From JANQKX01 sp039028695 (GTDB taxonomy: Bacteria > Pseudomonadota > Alphaproteobacteria > Kiloniellales > Kiloniellaceae), in the NCBI GenBank assembly GCA_039028695.1, contig JBCCHN010000149.1:1-12634 (forward strand): a stretch of 12,634 nt of DNA, in the 5' to 3' direction. The notes under the pieces were generated by a model. That model ran no database searches, was not told the origin of the DNA, and saw only the letters and a list, made by a program, of their open reading frames with translations. Shown here piece by piece: positions 1 to 6,992 of the stretch. Position numbers and translations under genes: made by a program. Numbering within the stretch: the first letter of the stretch is position 1; every line of letters begins with the position of its first letter.

Positions 1-352
1 AAGTTTCAAAGTACTCATCATTGAGACCCGAGCTACATTTCGATAGCGCCCTAAGCACTTACCCGTATTACGATTGTCACCATCCACTCTTCAAGATACC
101 GCCAACTTTCAGGTTTCAGGCCCCAATTTTCAGTCTTTGCGCGGCGTTGCGAAATTTAGAATAATCCCGCTTGCCCATGAATTTAACCATATCCCCCTAA
201 CACAAGGAAAATGCAAATGCCAGCCGGTCCGTCGCAAAAATTTCGTCAATTTACCTAAGCATAGAACCCGGACGTCATGCACCAGAGGGTTTACCTGTCT
301 TTTAGAATTCCTCCTGATTTATCAAAATATTGTTAAAATTGAACATGATAAC
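1..352. other. AT-rich stretch without a supported gene
   Basis: This stretch lies downstream of the minus-strand transporter that ends at 353. A plus-strand open frame at 74-379 would need a TTG start, has no ribosome binding site, gives a composition unlike a known family and runs into the end of the transporter gene, so I do not call it. No tRNA fold, long hairpin with a T-tract or repeat array was seen. It may be intergenic or the remnant of something lost. Confidence 0.6.
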
Positions 353-1300
353 CTATTGAGATTGGAATTTGGCGAGTAGTGCTCGGTAGAGCGGCACCAG
401 CATGGCCGGCAGCATGAACATGGGAAACTGTGCTACCGCAAAATACAGTCCGATATCTGGGTCCGCATCTGGCGGCAGGGCGGCCAATACCAGGCCCATA
501 TTGCAATTGCCGGTCAACAGAGCCGTGGTTAGGGCCCTTTTCCCCCCCAGGCGCCAAAAAACGGCGGCGCCCATGATCTGAAGAAGCGGATTGGCCAAAA
601 AGGCGGCCAAGGTCCAGCCCCAAAAGACGGCCGGGCGGGCAATCAGGGTATCTGTCACGCCATCCATGATCGCAACGGCAAAAACAAGCATCCCCACAAC
701 GATCAAACCATCGATTGCATTGGCATGGGCTGCTAGGCGCGGCGCGCCGATCCAGGCCCGCAAGACCGCGGCGCCGGTAAAGGCGATGATCACCACCATG
801 GCCAGACGGCTCATCAGGGCCCAGGCACTCACCTGCACATCCAAGCCCAATAACCAAAGCGCCATGGGTGGCACCGTCAGCGGCGCGGCGAGGGTCGCGA
901 TCATGGCGCCTACCAAGGCCAGGGGGCCGTCCAGCCCCACCATCAGGGCGATCGCAGCTGCTGACATGATCGGTGGTGCGGCGGCCATGAGAACGATGCC
1001 CGCCGCCAGGGCAGGCGGTAAATCGAAGGGCAGCAGGATAAGCCAGGTTAGGGCGGGAGCCGCTGCTTGTAGCCATAGGAACATGATCAGGGCGCGCCGG
1101 GGCTGGCGCAGGTTGTGCAAGAGCGAGGACCAATCAATGCGCAGGAGGGTGCCCATCAGGATCAAAATAACCATCGGGCTCAAAAGAGGCCTGAAATGGC
1201 CGGCGAGTCCGGGCAGCGCCAAACCGACGAAAACGCCGAAAAACAGGGCCAGAACAGCGTGTCTGCCTAAAAAGTGAAGAAGGGTTAGAGCCAGCGACAT
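353..1300 (-). CDS. Bile acid:sodium symporter-type membrane transporter
   Basis: A predicted polytopic inner-membrane protein of 315 residues. Almost the whole chain is hydrophobic segments of 18-22 residues joined by short loops, about nine or ten membrane spans. The fold resembles the bile acid:sodium symporter (BASS/SBF) superfamily: similar length, a first span followed by a GxxxGLALPG-like turn, and the segment GNCNMGLVLAALP near residues 265-277, which resembles the GNxNxGLA stretch of a late helix in these carriers. The substrate cannot be read from sequence; relatives move organic anions, arsenite or sulfonates with sodium. I chose ATG at 1300 because the open frame only extends one codon further, to TTG at 1303. 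No clear Shine-Dalgarno is visible. It is transcribed away from the thioesterase gene across a region with palindromes. The family call is moderate, the substrate unknown. Confidence 0.6.
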   Translation of the reverse strand: MSLALTLLHFLGRHAVLALFFGVFVGLALPGLAGHFRPLLSPMVILILMGTLLRIDWSSLLHNLRQPRRALIMFLWLQAAAPALTWLILLPFDLPPALAAGIVLMAAAPPIMSAAAIALMVGLDGPLALVGAMIATLAAPLTVPPMALWLLGLDVQVSAWALMSRLAMVVIIAFTGAAVLRAWIGAPRLAAHANAIDGLIVVGMLVFAVAIMDGVTDTLIARPAVFWGWTLAAFLANPLLQIMGAAVFWRLGGKRALTTALLTGNCNMGLVLAALPPDADPDIGLYFAVAQFPMFMLPAMLVPLYRALLAKFQSQ

Positions 1301-1365
1301 CAAAAGAAGAAAAAAGCTAATCCTAAAGGGTCAAAAAGGGTGTCTGGCCAGCCTTTGTTTACGCC

Positions 1366-1383
1366 TTTACCAGTGAAGGTAAA
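1366..1383. promoter_or_regulatory. Operator-like palindrome TTTACC-N6-GGTAAA
   Basis: Perfect 6-base arms separated by six bases, in the divergent spacer about 66 bases upstream of the transporter start. An extra TTTAC copy lies at 1358-1362. Its symmetry and spacing resemble a dimeric regulator site. No regulator gene lies beside it, so the binder is unknown. Confidence 0.35.
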
Positions 1384-1437
1384 CTCCCACCAAACGTCTT
1401 TCTTGTCGCCAGCCTTGCGCCTTATCATGTCAGTTTA

Positions 1438-1453
1438 CTGCCAGAATTGGCAG
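1438..1453. promoter_or_regulatory. Operator-like palindrome CTGCCA-N4-TGGCAG
   Basis: Perfect 6-base inverted arms around GAAT, positioned 26 bases upstream of a candidate -35 element at 1480. It is suited to a protein-binding site for either divergent gene. It could also form a small hairpin in RNA, but there is no T-tract for a terminator. Confidence 0.35.
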
Positions 1454-1479
1454 ATTCACTTTCAGGGAAGGGAGCGAAT

Positions 1480-1507
1480 TTGACGCGGCGTGACAATGAA
1501 TTATCTT
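1480..1507 (+). promoter_or_regulatory. Candidate sigma70 promoter for the thioesterase gene
   Basis: TTGACG at 1480-1485 matches the -35 consensus at five of six bases. TATCTT at 1502-1507 matches the -10 at four of six, with a 16-base spacer. This would place the transcript start near 1514, giving a leader of about 65 bases before the ATG at 1579. It was chosen by eye. Confidence 0.3.
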
Positions 1508-1578
1508 ATGGGTGAATGATCGTAGAGCCCCTTGATCGGCCCTGCACGGAGATTCTATTGCTCCCTTAGAGAGATTGC

Positions 1579-2076
1579 ATGGCCCAAACAGAACCCTTTC
1601 AGGCCTACGAAGGTGCCGTTTTGCCCCAGTGGGTAGACTACAACGGTCACATGAATGTTGCCTATTACTTGGTGGCTTTTGACGAAGCGACCGATCTTTT
1701 CTTTGACCACATCGGCCTCAATGAGCGCAATCGGCAGCTTACCGGTGGAACAACCTTTGCCGCCGAGGTTCATCTTGCCTATCAACGCGAGATCCTTAAG
1801 GGTGATCCCATAAGAATTACCACTCAACTGCTTGCCTATGATGCTAAGCGCATGAGATTCTACCACCGTATGTTCCATGGGACCCAAGGCTATCAAGCCG
1901 CCACAATGGAGAATGTGTCGCTGCATGTGAACTTGTCCCGGCGCAAAGTGGAGCCCATGCCGGAAGCCATCGTCCGGCGCTTATCCGAAATTATGGCCGC
2001 ACACCGGGACTTGCCCTTGCCAGAAAATGCCGGGCATGGCATCGAAAAGCCCCCATTGGAGCCTGGCCATTCGTGA
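1579..2076 (+). CDS. Hotdog-fold acyl-CoA thioesterase, betainyl-CoA/4HBT type
   Basis: A 165-residue cytoplasmic protein of the 4-hydroxybenzoyl-CoA thioesterase-like hotdog fold. The family motif DYNGHMNVAYY sits at residues 20-30 with the presumed catalytic Asp20, followed by the long helix (FDEATDLFFDHIG) and beta strands ending in VSLHVNLSRRKVEPMP. The DYNGHMN form and the overall pattern are closest to thioesterases that stand beside or are fused to carnitine dehydrogenase and release betaine from betainyl-CoA. That specificity is inferred, and a general short-chain or aromatic acyl-CoA thioesterase is also possible. Start ATG 1579 has GAGAG at 1569-1573 as a close ribosome site. No carnitine dehydrogenase lies in this window, although a betaine-type ABC ATPase lies 3.7 kb downstream. 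The gene appears to be transcribed alone or with the following pentapeptide gene (54-base gap). Confidence 0.75.
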   Translation: MAQTEPFQAYEGAVLPQWVDYNGHMNVAYYLVAFDEATDLFFDHIGLNERNRQLTGGTTFAAEVHLAYQREILKGDPIRITTQLLAYDAKRMRFYHRMFHGTQGYQAATMENVSLHVNLSRRKVEPMPEAIVRRLSEIMAAHRDLPLPENAGHGIEKPPLEPGHS

Positions 2077-2130
2077 AATCAAAGCAGAGGCGTCCGCTGG
2101 AGCTAAAGGATGATATTGGCGCCTTGACGA

Positions 2131-2721
2131 ATGCGAAAACACACTGAAAATTTAGGTATGTCTTTTGTGATCCGGTTTTTGATGAATTTTTTGAGTGATT
2201 TGGGCCATCGGCTGGGGCTTTACCGCATCTTTCTGCGGGGTTTGGCGGCTGCGCTTGGCGTTTGGCTGCTTATCGGGCCGGCTCATGCGGCCTGCACCGA
2301 TCCGCCGGGTCCGAATGTCAATTGGCAGCGCTGTAATCTGGATGGTTTGGACTTGTCTTCTGTTGACCTGACGGATGCGCGCATCAGGGACGGGAGCTTT
2401 TTCCGGTCTACGCTCAACGACGCGAACCTGACCGGGGCCAGCGGCTTTCGGGCAAAATTCGTGAACGCCGTGATGCGCGGAACGCGACTTGATAACGCCA
2501 AGCTTGATGAAGCCGATTTCACCAAGGCGGAGCTGGTCGATGCCTCTTTGATTGGTGCGGATCTGCGCCGAGCACGCCTGTTTCGCAGCGATCTGCGTGG
2601 TGCCGACTTGACCGGGGCTCGATTGCTGGGAGCAGATTTGACCCGAGCGGACCTTTCCGGGGCCACCTGGACCGATGGTCAAAGGGTCTGTGCGGAAGGC
2701 TCAATCGGCCGCTGCAACTGA
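2131..2721 (+). CDS. Exported pentapeptide-repeat protein
   Basis: A 196-residue protein whose residues 66-180 are consecutive five-residue units of the A(D/N)LxxA type (for example DANLTGA, ADLRRA, GADLTRADLSGA). These fold as a right-handed square beta-helix in this family. Residues 38-50 form a hydrophobic core ending in AHA, a good Sec signal-peptidase site after residue 53, so the mature protein should be periplasmic. Cysteines near both ends of the mature chain (55, 68, 187, 195) could cap the helix as disulfides. The N-terminal extension before the hydrophobic core is long. ATG at 2158 or 2182 in the same frame could be the real start, and none of the three has a strong ribosome site. 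The molecular role is unknown; cytoplasmic relatives that mimic DNA and protect gyrase are not a good model for an exported protein. Confidence 0.7.
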   Translation: MRKHTENLGMSFVIRFLMNFLSDLGHRLGLYRIFLRGLAAALGVWLLIGPAHAACTDPPGPNVNWQRCNLDGLDLSSVDLTDARIRDGSFFRSTLNDANLTGASGFRAKFVNAVMRGTRLDNAKLDEADFTKAELVDASLIGADLRRARLFRSDLRGADLTGARLLGADLTRADLSGATWTDGQRVCAEGSIGRCN

Positions 2722-2739
2722 CGCCGTTCCGGAGCGGCG
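2722..2739 (+). terminator. Stem-loop directly after the pentapeptide gene
   Basis: CGCCG at 2722-2726 pairs with CGGCG at 2735-2739, extended by a G-U pair, with the loop TCCGGA. It begins at the base after the stop codon. There is no T-tract, so it may slow or protect the 3' end rather than terminate by itself. A 12-base palindrome ATCGCTAGCGAT at 2760-2771, overlapping the stop of the convergent gene, may add to a two-way termination zone. Confidence 0.35.
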
Positions 2740-2763
2740 ATCGATCCCAATCTAATACGATCG

Positions 2764-3465
2764 CTAGCGATTCATTGTGATATCGAAACGGGCCTTCAGG
2801 GCGCCTGGCTCTATTTCCGGTGCGGGTAGAAAATCAACTGACAGGGCATCGCGGGCCTGATCGTTGGCTAGCCGCCGGAAAAGGCCGTCGCGCCGATTTA
2901 ACGGCTCTCCCTTTACATAGATTTGGCTGATGAAGGGGCGCTCGCCTGGTGGGGTTACGGCAATGTGGATATGGGGCGCCCGCCCGGTATAGGGCACCGG
3001 CTTGATGGTCCGAAAGCGATAGGCTCCCTTTTCATCGGTCATGGTCCGGCCGTAGCCCTGAAAGGCATCGTCTCGGGCCCCGGGGTCCCGCGAATGGCGA
3101 TAGCGGCCCAAAGCATCGCATTGCCAAATCTCTACCTGCAAGCCGGCCAGCTTGACGCCTTCTCGATTGGAAACGTTGCCAAAAAGATGAGTGACATGAC
3201 CTTGTGCCGGGTCTTGGCGCCCGGTGATCCATAGCAGATCATTGTCGCTATCGAGAGGAATCTGATCCGGATAAAAGGGGCCCTTGGTTTGCTGAGGGGT
3301 GGGCATGATTGCCTGTGCCGCCACTACCGGTCTGGCCGGTGAGGTCAAGCCGGCCATAGCTGGGATCGATAAAATCAAGCCGGCCCCGGAGAGAACCTGA
3401 CGCCGGGACGGAAAACGGTCTCCATCGCGGGACGGACGGCTTCGAGATCTTGGTCCGAGCGGCAT
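2764..3465 (-). CDS. Tat-exported intradiol ring-cleavage dioxygenase
   Basis: A 233-residue member of the intradiol dioxygenase family (protocatechuate 3,4-dioxygenase beta-like), which uses non-haem Fe(III) to open catechol-type rings between the two hydroxyls. All four iron ligands are visible: Tyr122 in GRYRH, Tyr159 in PVPYT, and His165 and His167 in RAPHIHI, with Arg162 at the conserved arginine of that motif. The segment QQTKGPFYP near residues 59-66 is also typical. The N-terminus has SRRQVL at 20-25 followed by a hydrophobic stretch to about residue 40 and a small-residue region, reading as a twin-arginine export signal. The protein would therefore fold with its iron in the cytoplasm and act in the periplasm. 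ATG 3465 has GAGG six bases upstream. No alpha-type partner or ring-degradation gene is adjacent, so the substrate is unknown. Confidence 0.82.
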   Translation of the reverse strand: MPLGPRSRSRPSRDGDRFPSRRQVLSGAGLILSIPAMAGLTSPARPVVAAQAIMPTPQQTKGPFYPDQIPLDSDNDLLWITGRQDPAQGHVTHLFGNVSNREGVKLAGLQVEIWQCDALGRYRHSRDPGARDDAFQGYGRTMTDEKGAYRFRTIKPVPYTGRAPHIHIAVTPPGERPFISQIYVKGEPLNRRDGLFRRLANDQARDALSVDFLPAPEIEPGALKARFDITMNR

Positions 3466-3561
3466 GTTGGACCTCGCGGATTAATGCTCTGCTTCCCAAT
3501 GAGGTGGGGCGCGACAGGCGTTTTTCCAAACCTCCTTTGGCTTCACCCGGCGGCCCCTTAT

Positions 3562-3612
3562 CAAAATTTTGCGATATACACCAAATTTTTGCCCTAGATG
3601 TGCGAAATTTGC
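3562..3612. repeat. Three phased AAATTT elements in the divergent spacer
   Basis: CAAAATTTTGC starts at 3562 and CAAATTTTTGC starts at 3582, exactly 20 bases later. CGAAATTTGC follows at 3603. The centres are about two helical turns apart, on the same DNA face. An outer inverted pair, GCGATAT at 3571-3577 and ATATCGC at 3618-3624, brackets the last two. This may be a multi-site operator or a bent promoter region for the dioxygenase gene, the CLC gene or both. Confidence 0.4.
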
Positions 3613-3645
3613 GGGAAATATCGCGAACAGCGATTGCTGCGACAC

Positions 3646-3688
3646 GATAACGGTCGTTATATGACTCAGGCGGTTATCAAATGACTCA
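3646..3688. promoter_or_regulatory. Repeat cluster just upstream of the CLC gene
   Basis: ATGACTCA occurs at 3661-3668 and again at 3681-3688, a 20-base period. Upstream, ATAACG and CGTTAT (3647-3660) form an inverted pair with two bases between. GATAAC at 3646 is mirrored by GTTATC at 3673-3678. The cluster ends 31 bases before the CLC start, a position suited to control of that gene. No consensus promoter fits it well. Confidence 0.35.
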
Positions 3689-3719
3689 AAAGAACCCCTA
3701 GCGCGGATCCATCGGGGGA

Positions 3720-5489
3720 ATGACTGGAACCAAGCGCATTTTTTCTTGGCTGAGACGCCTCGGCGGAAACGCACAGTTTATCCTGTCGGTCTTGGCGGTG
3801 ATCATCGGCTTGGCCTCTGGCCTTGCCGCGGTGTTATTTCGCCATGCCATTCGGCTGATCCAAGAAGGCACCTTCGGTTTTGGCAGCGAAAAGGTGGCCA
3901 GCTTGGCCGCCCAATTGCCCTGGTGGCAGATCATGCTGGTGCCCACGGCCGGTGGGTTGCTGGTGGGGCTTTTGGTCTATCATTTCATGCCGGATCGCCG
4001 ACCCCAGGGGGTTGCCAATGTGATGGAAGCGAGCGCGCTTAAGGACGCACGCATGTCCTTAAAGGACGGCCTTAAGGCTGCTCTCGTCAGCGCAACCTCC
4101 ATTGGCTGCGGCGCCTCGGTTGGTCGAGAAGGACCTGTTGTCCACCTTGGTGCTTGCCTGGGATCTTGGGTTGCCCGACAGCTTCATCTGGGGCGCAGCC
4201 TATCGCGAACCTTGCTGGGCTGCGGTGTTGCCGCCGGGGTTGCCGCTTCCTTTAACGCGCCCATTGCGGGGACTTTTTTCGCCCTAGAGGTTGTGGTCGG
4301 CCATTACGCGCTCTCGGCCTTCGCGCCGATCGTTATTGCGTCGGTCACCGGTACCTTGGTGAGCCACGCCGCTTTCGGCGATTTTCCCGCCTTTATTTTG
4401 CCTGAGACCTGGCGCATTGCCTCGCTTTGGGAGTTTCCCGCCTTTGCCCTATTGGGTGTGGTCTCGGCGGCGGCGGCGATCTTGTTCATGAAATCGATCA
4501 TTTTCACCGAGGATGTGATCAAAAAGGTCCCCGTGCCCAGTTGGAGCCGGCCGGCCATTGGCGGTTTGGCAGTCGGCGCCATCGCCGTTTTCTTCCCTGA
4601 GGTCCTTGGGGTCGGCTACGAATCAACTGACGCCGCCCTGTCCGATCTCTATCCCCTGTGGCTGCTTATCGCGCTCATCGGCCTCAAAACGGCGGCAACC
4701 GCCATCTCCCTGGGCAGCGGCTTTGGGGGTGGCGTGTTTTCTCCCTCCCTGTTCATCGGCGCGATGGTGGGCGGTGCTTTTGGGATATTGGCGACTCTTG
4801 TGTTTCCCGAGCAGTCCTCGGGGCACGGCGCCTATACCATGATCGGCATGGGGGCGGTGGCCGGTGCGGTCTTGGGTGCTCCCATCTCGACGATTTTGAT
4901 GATTTTCGAGATGACCAATGACTATGAGTTGACCATCGCCGTGATGATCGCCACGGTCATTGCCTCGGTCATTACTATGCAAATCCACGGCCGCTCGTTC
5001 TTCACCTGGCAATTGGAGCGGCGCGGCGTCTCCGTTACCGGTGGCAAAGAAACCGGTCTCTTGCGGGCCATCAAGGTCAATTCGGTGATGGATCGCGCCT
5101 TCACCACAATTCCTGTTGACGCTTCGGTGGACCAGGTTCGCCACGAGCTGCAGGAAGCTCCCTGGGGCGAACTTTTTGTGATAGAGCCCGATGGTCGTTT
5201 GACCGGCGTCCTCACCTTTACCGATTTGCACGAGGTGGCCTTCGATACCAGCCATGACGATGAGCTAAACGCCGGTATGCTGGCGCGCAAACGCTTTCCC
5301 GCCCTGCAGGCCCGCGACGATTTGGACACGGCGGTTAAGCTCTACAGCGTAACCGGTGAGGTCCACGTGCCCATCGTGGATGATCACAGCACCATGCGCA
5401 TGATGGGCCTGGCCCACGAGCACGAGGTCATGTTGGCCTATCGCCGCGCCCTGAACGAAGCCCGCGCTGAGGAGCGGGGGGACTTTTAA
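3720..5489 (+). CDS. CLC-family chloride channel/transporter with CBS domains
   Basis: A 589-residue inner-membrane protein. Residues 20-440 form the CLC anion-conducting domain. The gating motif GREGP is intact at 135-139 (Glu137), and the second pore motif GGGVFSP is at 336-342. The first pore motif, GSGIP in the E. coli protein, reads PQGVA at 95-99. The position of the internal proton glutamate is Val191, following Glu190, and the pore tyrosine aligns with Phe428; these are by-eye alignments. Residues about 452-505 and 515-575 form two CBS modules, the usual cytosolic nucleotide-sensing or gating region. The length fits CLC-CBS proteins. ATG 3720 is forced by an in-frame stop at 3699-3701; GGGGG lies only one base before it, so initiation may be inefficient. 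Chloride or another anion as substrate is inferred. Confidence 0.9.
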   Translation: MTGTKRIFSWLRRLGGNAQFILSVLAVIIGLASGLAAVLFRHAIRLIQEGTFGFGSEKVASLAAQLPWWQIMLVPTAGGLLVGLLVYHFMPDRRPQGVANVMEASALKDARMSLKDGLKAALVSATSIGCGASVGREGPVVHLGACLGSWVARQLHLGRSLSRTLLGCGVAAGVAASFNAPIAGTFFALEVVVGHYALSAFAPIVIASVTGTLVSHAAFGDFPAFILPETWRIASLWEFPAFALLGVVSAAAAILFMKSIIFTEDVIKKVPVPSWSRPAIGGLAVGAIAVFFPEVLGVGYESTDAALSDLYPLWLLIALIGLKTAATAISLGSGFGGGVFSPSLFIGAMVGGAFGILATLVFPEQSSGHGAYTMIGMGAVAGAVLGAPISTILMIFEMTNDYELTIAVMIATVIASVITMQIHGRSFFTWQLERRGVSVTGGKETGLLRAIKVNSVMDRAFTTIPVDASVDQVRHELQEAPWGELFVIEPDGRLTGVLTFTDLHEVAFDTSHDDELNAGMLARKRFPALQARDDLDTAVKLYSVTGEVHVPIVDDHSTMRMMGLAHEHEVMLAYRRALNEARAEERGDF

Positions 5490-5519
5490 GCTTCTGATCC
5501 GAACGCCGTCCCTATTCGG

Positions 5520-5545
5520 GCCTAGATTTGGACCTAGGCGACTTT
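5520..5545 (+). terminator. Weak hairpin terminator after the CLC gene
   Basis: GCCTAG at 5520-5525 pairs with CTAGGC at 5534-5539 around an 8-base loop. GACTTTT follows, a short and imperfect T-tract. It lies 31 bases past the stop codon. Confidence 0.4.
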
Positions 5546-5745
5546 TGTGATCCGGTACCTTGTTTAGAAGTACAAGCACCACGTTTGAACCGGTGCGCTA
5601 GGCCGATTTTGGTTTGAATATCAGTTAATTGCAGTACAGACCTTGGCTCCCGCCCAGGTCGGTGCGGTTGTGATCTTGTGGTCAGCGGTGTAGCTTGTCC
5701 CGGAGTTTTGGCAACACCGAAGATAATTAGGCGGAATACAACAAT
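5546..5745. other. Spacer before the ABC ATPase gene
   Basis: No gene is seen here. Two weak stems are visible, GCACC/GGTGC at 5576-5596 and GACCT/AGGTC at 5639-5660 with extra G-C pairs inside. GATAAT at 5722-5727 looks like a -10 element but has no well-spaced -35. TAGGCGGA at 5728-5735 is the likely ribosome site for the next gene. Confidence 0.35.
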
Positions 5746-6837
5746 ATGACGGCGGAGCAGCAAGGCGCTGACGGCAGCGCTATAGGTGACGTTAAGATTT
5801 CCTGCCGGAACATCTGGAAAGTTTACGGTGAGTCTCCTCAGCAATATTTTCCGGGCGGCCAGGGCACGGTCGAGGACCGGGACGGCTTGATTGACCGGAT
5901 GCAAGGCGACGGCTGTGTTACCGCGGCCTGTGACGTTAGCTTTGATGTCCGTGTGGGCGAGATTTTCATCATTATGGGGCTTTCGGGCTCCGGCAAATCC
6001 ACCATGGTCCGCTGTTTATCCCGCCTGGTGGAGCCCACCGCGGGCAAGGTTCTGCTGGATGATCAGGATTTGCTCAAGGCGTCTGAGGCCGAACTCATAT
6101 CGATCCGCCGCCATCGCATGGGAATGGTCTTTCAGAACTTTGGCCTCTTGCCCCATTTGACGGTTCTCGACAATGTAGCCTTTCCCCTGAAGGTGCAGGG
6201 GGTGTCCTTGGCCGAGCGGGTTGAAAAAGCCAAGCAGATTATCGAACTCGTTGGCCTGGAGGGCCGCGAGGGATCTTTTCCCCGACAACTCTCCGGTGGA
6301 CAGCAACAACGCGTGGGCATCGCGCGAAGTTTGGCGGTAGAGCCGGACCTTTGGTTCCTGGACGAGCCCTTTAGCGCACTGGATCCCTTAATCCGGCGTC
6401 AAATGCAAGACGAGTTCTTGCGGCTCCAAAAAATGCTGCACAAGACCATTGTATTTATTACGCACGATTTTCTCGAGGCTTTGCGTCTTGCCGACCGGAT
6501 TTTGATCATGAAGGACGGCAAGGCCGTGCAGATCGGCTCCCCTGCAGATATTGTCATGCGTCCGGCCAGCGACTATGTCGCAGAATTCACAAAAGACGTG
6601 CCTCGGGTTAGGGTGATCACCGTGGGCGAGATTGCGGAGACTGGGGGCGATGGCTTGGATCCCGCGGATGCGGTGTCCGCTAGCTTAACGTTGGAAGAGT
6701 TGATGCCGCTGATGGCTGAACACCCCAATGGCCTGCCCGTTTCAAATGGTAATGGCGCCATCATCGGAAAGGCCACGCCCCAATCGGTGGTGCGGGCCTT
6801 GGCCCTGGCCAGTCAGGGCGAAAGCCAGGCCGGATGA
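5746..6837 (+). CDS. proV: Glycine betaine/proline-type ABC transporter ATPase
   Basis: A 363-residue ATP-binding subunit of the ProV/OpuAA quaternary-amine uptake family, which would power import of compatible solutes such as glycine betaine. Visible are Walker A GLSGSGKST at 78-86, the Q-loop MVFQNF near 130, signature LSGGQ at 182-186, Walker B LWFLDEP at 202-208 and switch His240. The N-terminal KVYGESPQQ...GCVTAACDVSFDVRVGEIFIIMG pattern separates ProV from general ABC ATPases. After residue 290 there is only one short, degenerate CBS-like region rather than the pair in E. coli ProV (about 400 residues). No permease or binding-protein gene lies beside it in this window. The neighbours are a CLC protein and a NifU protein, so its partner must be encoded elsewhere or it serves another system. 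Confidence 0.87.
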   Translation: MTAEQQGADGSAIGDVKISCRNIWKVYGESPQQYFPGGQGTVEDRDGLIDRMQGDGCVTAACDVSFDVRVGEIFIIMGLSGSGKSTMVRCLSRLVEPTAGKVLLDDQDLLKASEAELISIRRHRMGMVFQNFGLLPHLTVLDNVAFPLKVQGVSLAERVEKAKQIIELVGLEGREGSFPRQLSGGQQQRVGIARSLAVEPDLWFLDEPFSALDPLIRRQMQDEFLRLQKMLHKTIVFITHDFLEALRLADRILIMKDGKAVQIGSPADIVMRPASDYVAEFTKDVPRVRVITVGEIAETGGDGLDPADAVSASLTLEELMPLMAEHPNGLPVSNGNGAIIGKATPQSVVRALALASQGESQAG

Positions 6838-6874
6838 TCACTCGGTCAAGATTACGAAATGAGGTGATTGCCTT

Positions 6875-6894
6875 GATCGCCTTGGTAAGCGATC
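6875..6894. repeat. Inverted repeat GATCGC-N8-GCGATC
   Basis: Perfect 6-base arms 37 bases after the ABC ATPase stop and about 100 bases before the NifU start. It lacks a T-tract, so it may be a 3'-end stem of the first transcript or an operator for the second gene. Confidence 0.3.
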
Positions 6895-6992
6895 CCATCA
6901 TATAAGCGGGGTCGACCGGCCACCGAGCCGAGTAGGGATTGGCGATATCCTGTAATGGAAAACACGCGACAATCCGATGTGGAGTAGAAAAG

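Noticed and set aside
74..379. 101-residue plus-strand open frame at the left end
   Set aside because: It needs a TTG start, has no ribosome site, shows no recognisable domain and overlaps the end of the transporter gene.
333..1133. Long minus-strand frame inside the transporter gene
   Set aside because: It is a shadow of the 353-1300 gene; its translation is rich in Arg, Gly, Pro and His without membrane spans or a family pattern.
2110..2127. Five-codon ATG frame after AAAGG upstream of the pentapeptide gene
   Set aside because: Too short to support as a gene; possibly a leader effect but no evidence beyond chance.
2152..2682. Minus-strand frames opposite the pentapeptide gene with their own repeats
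   Set aside because: The apparent repeats are the reverse reading of the pentapeptide codons; the plus-strand reading gives a known fold with a signal peptide.
4623..5255. 210-residue minus-strand frame within the CLC gene
   Set aside because: It lies wholly opposite conserved CLC coding sequence and has no domain of its own.
6939..6992. Upstream extension of the NifU gene by 18 codons
   Set aside because: ATG 6993 has a proper ribosome site and begins the conserved MFIQTE start; the extension is not family-like.
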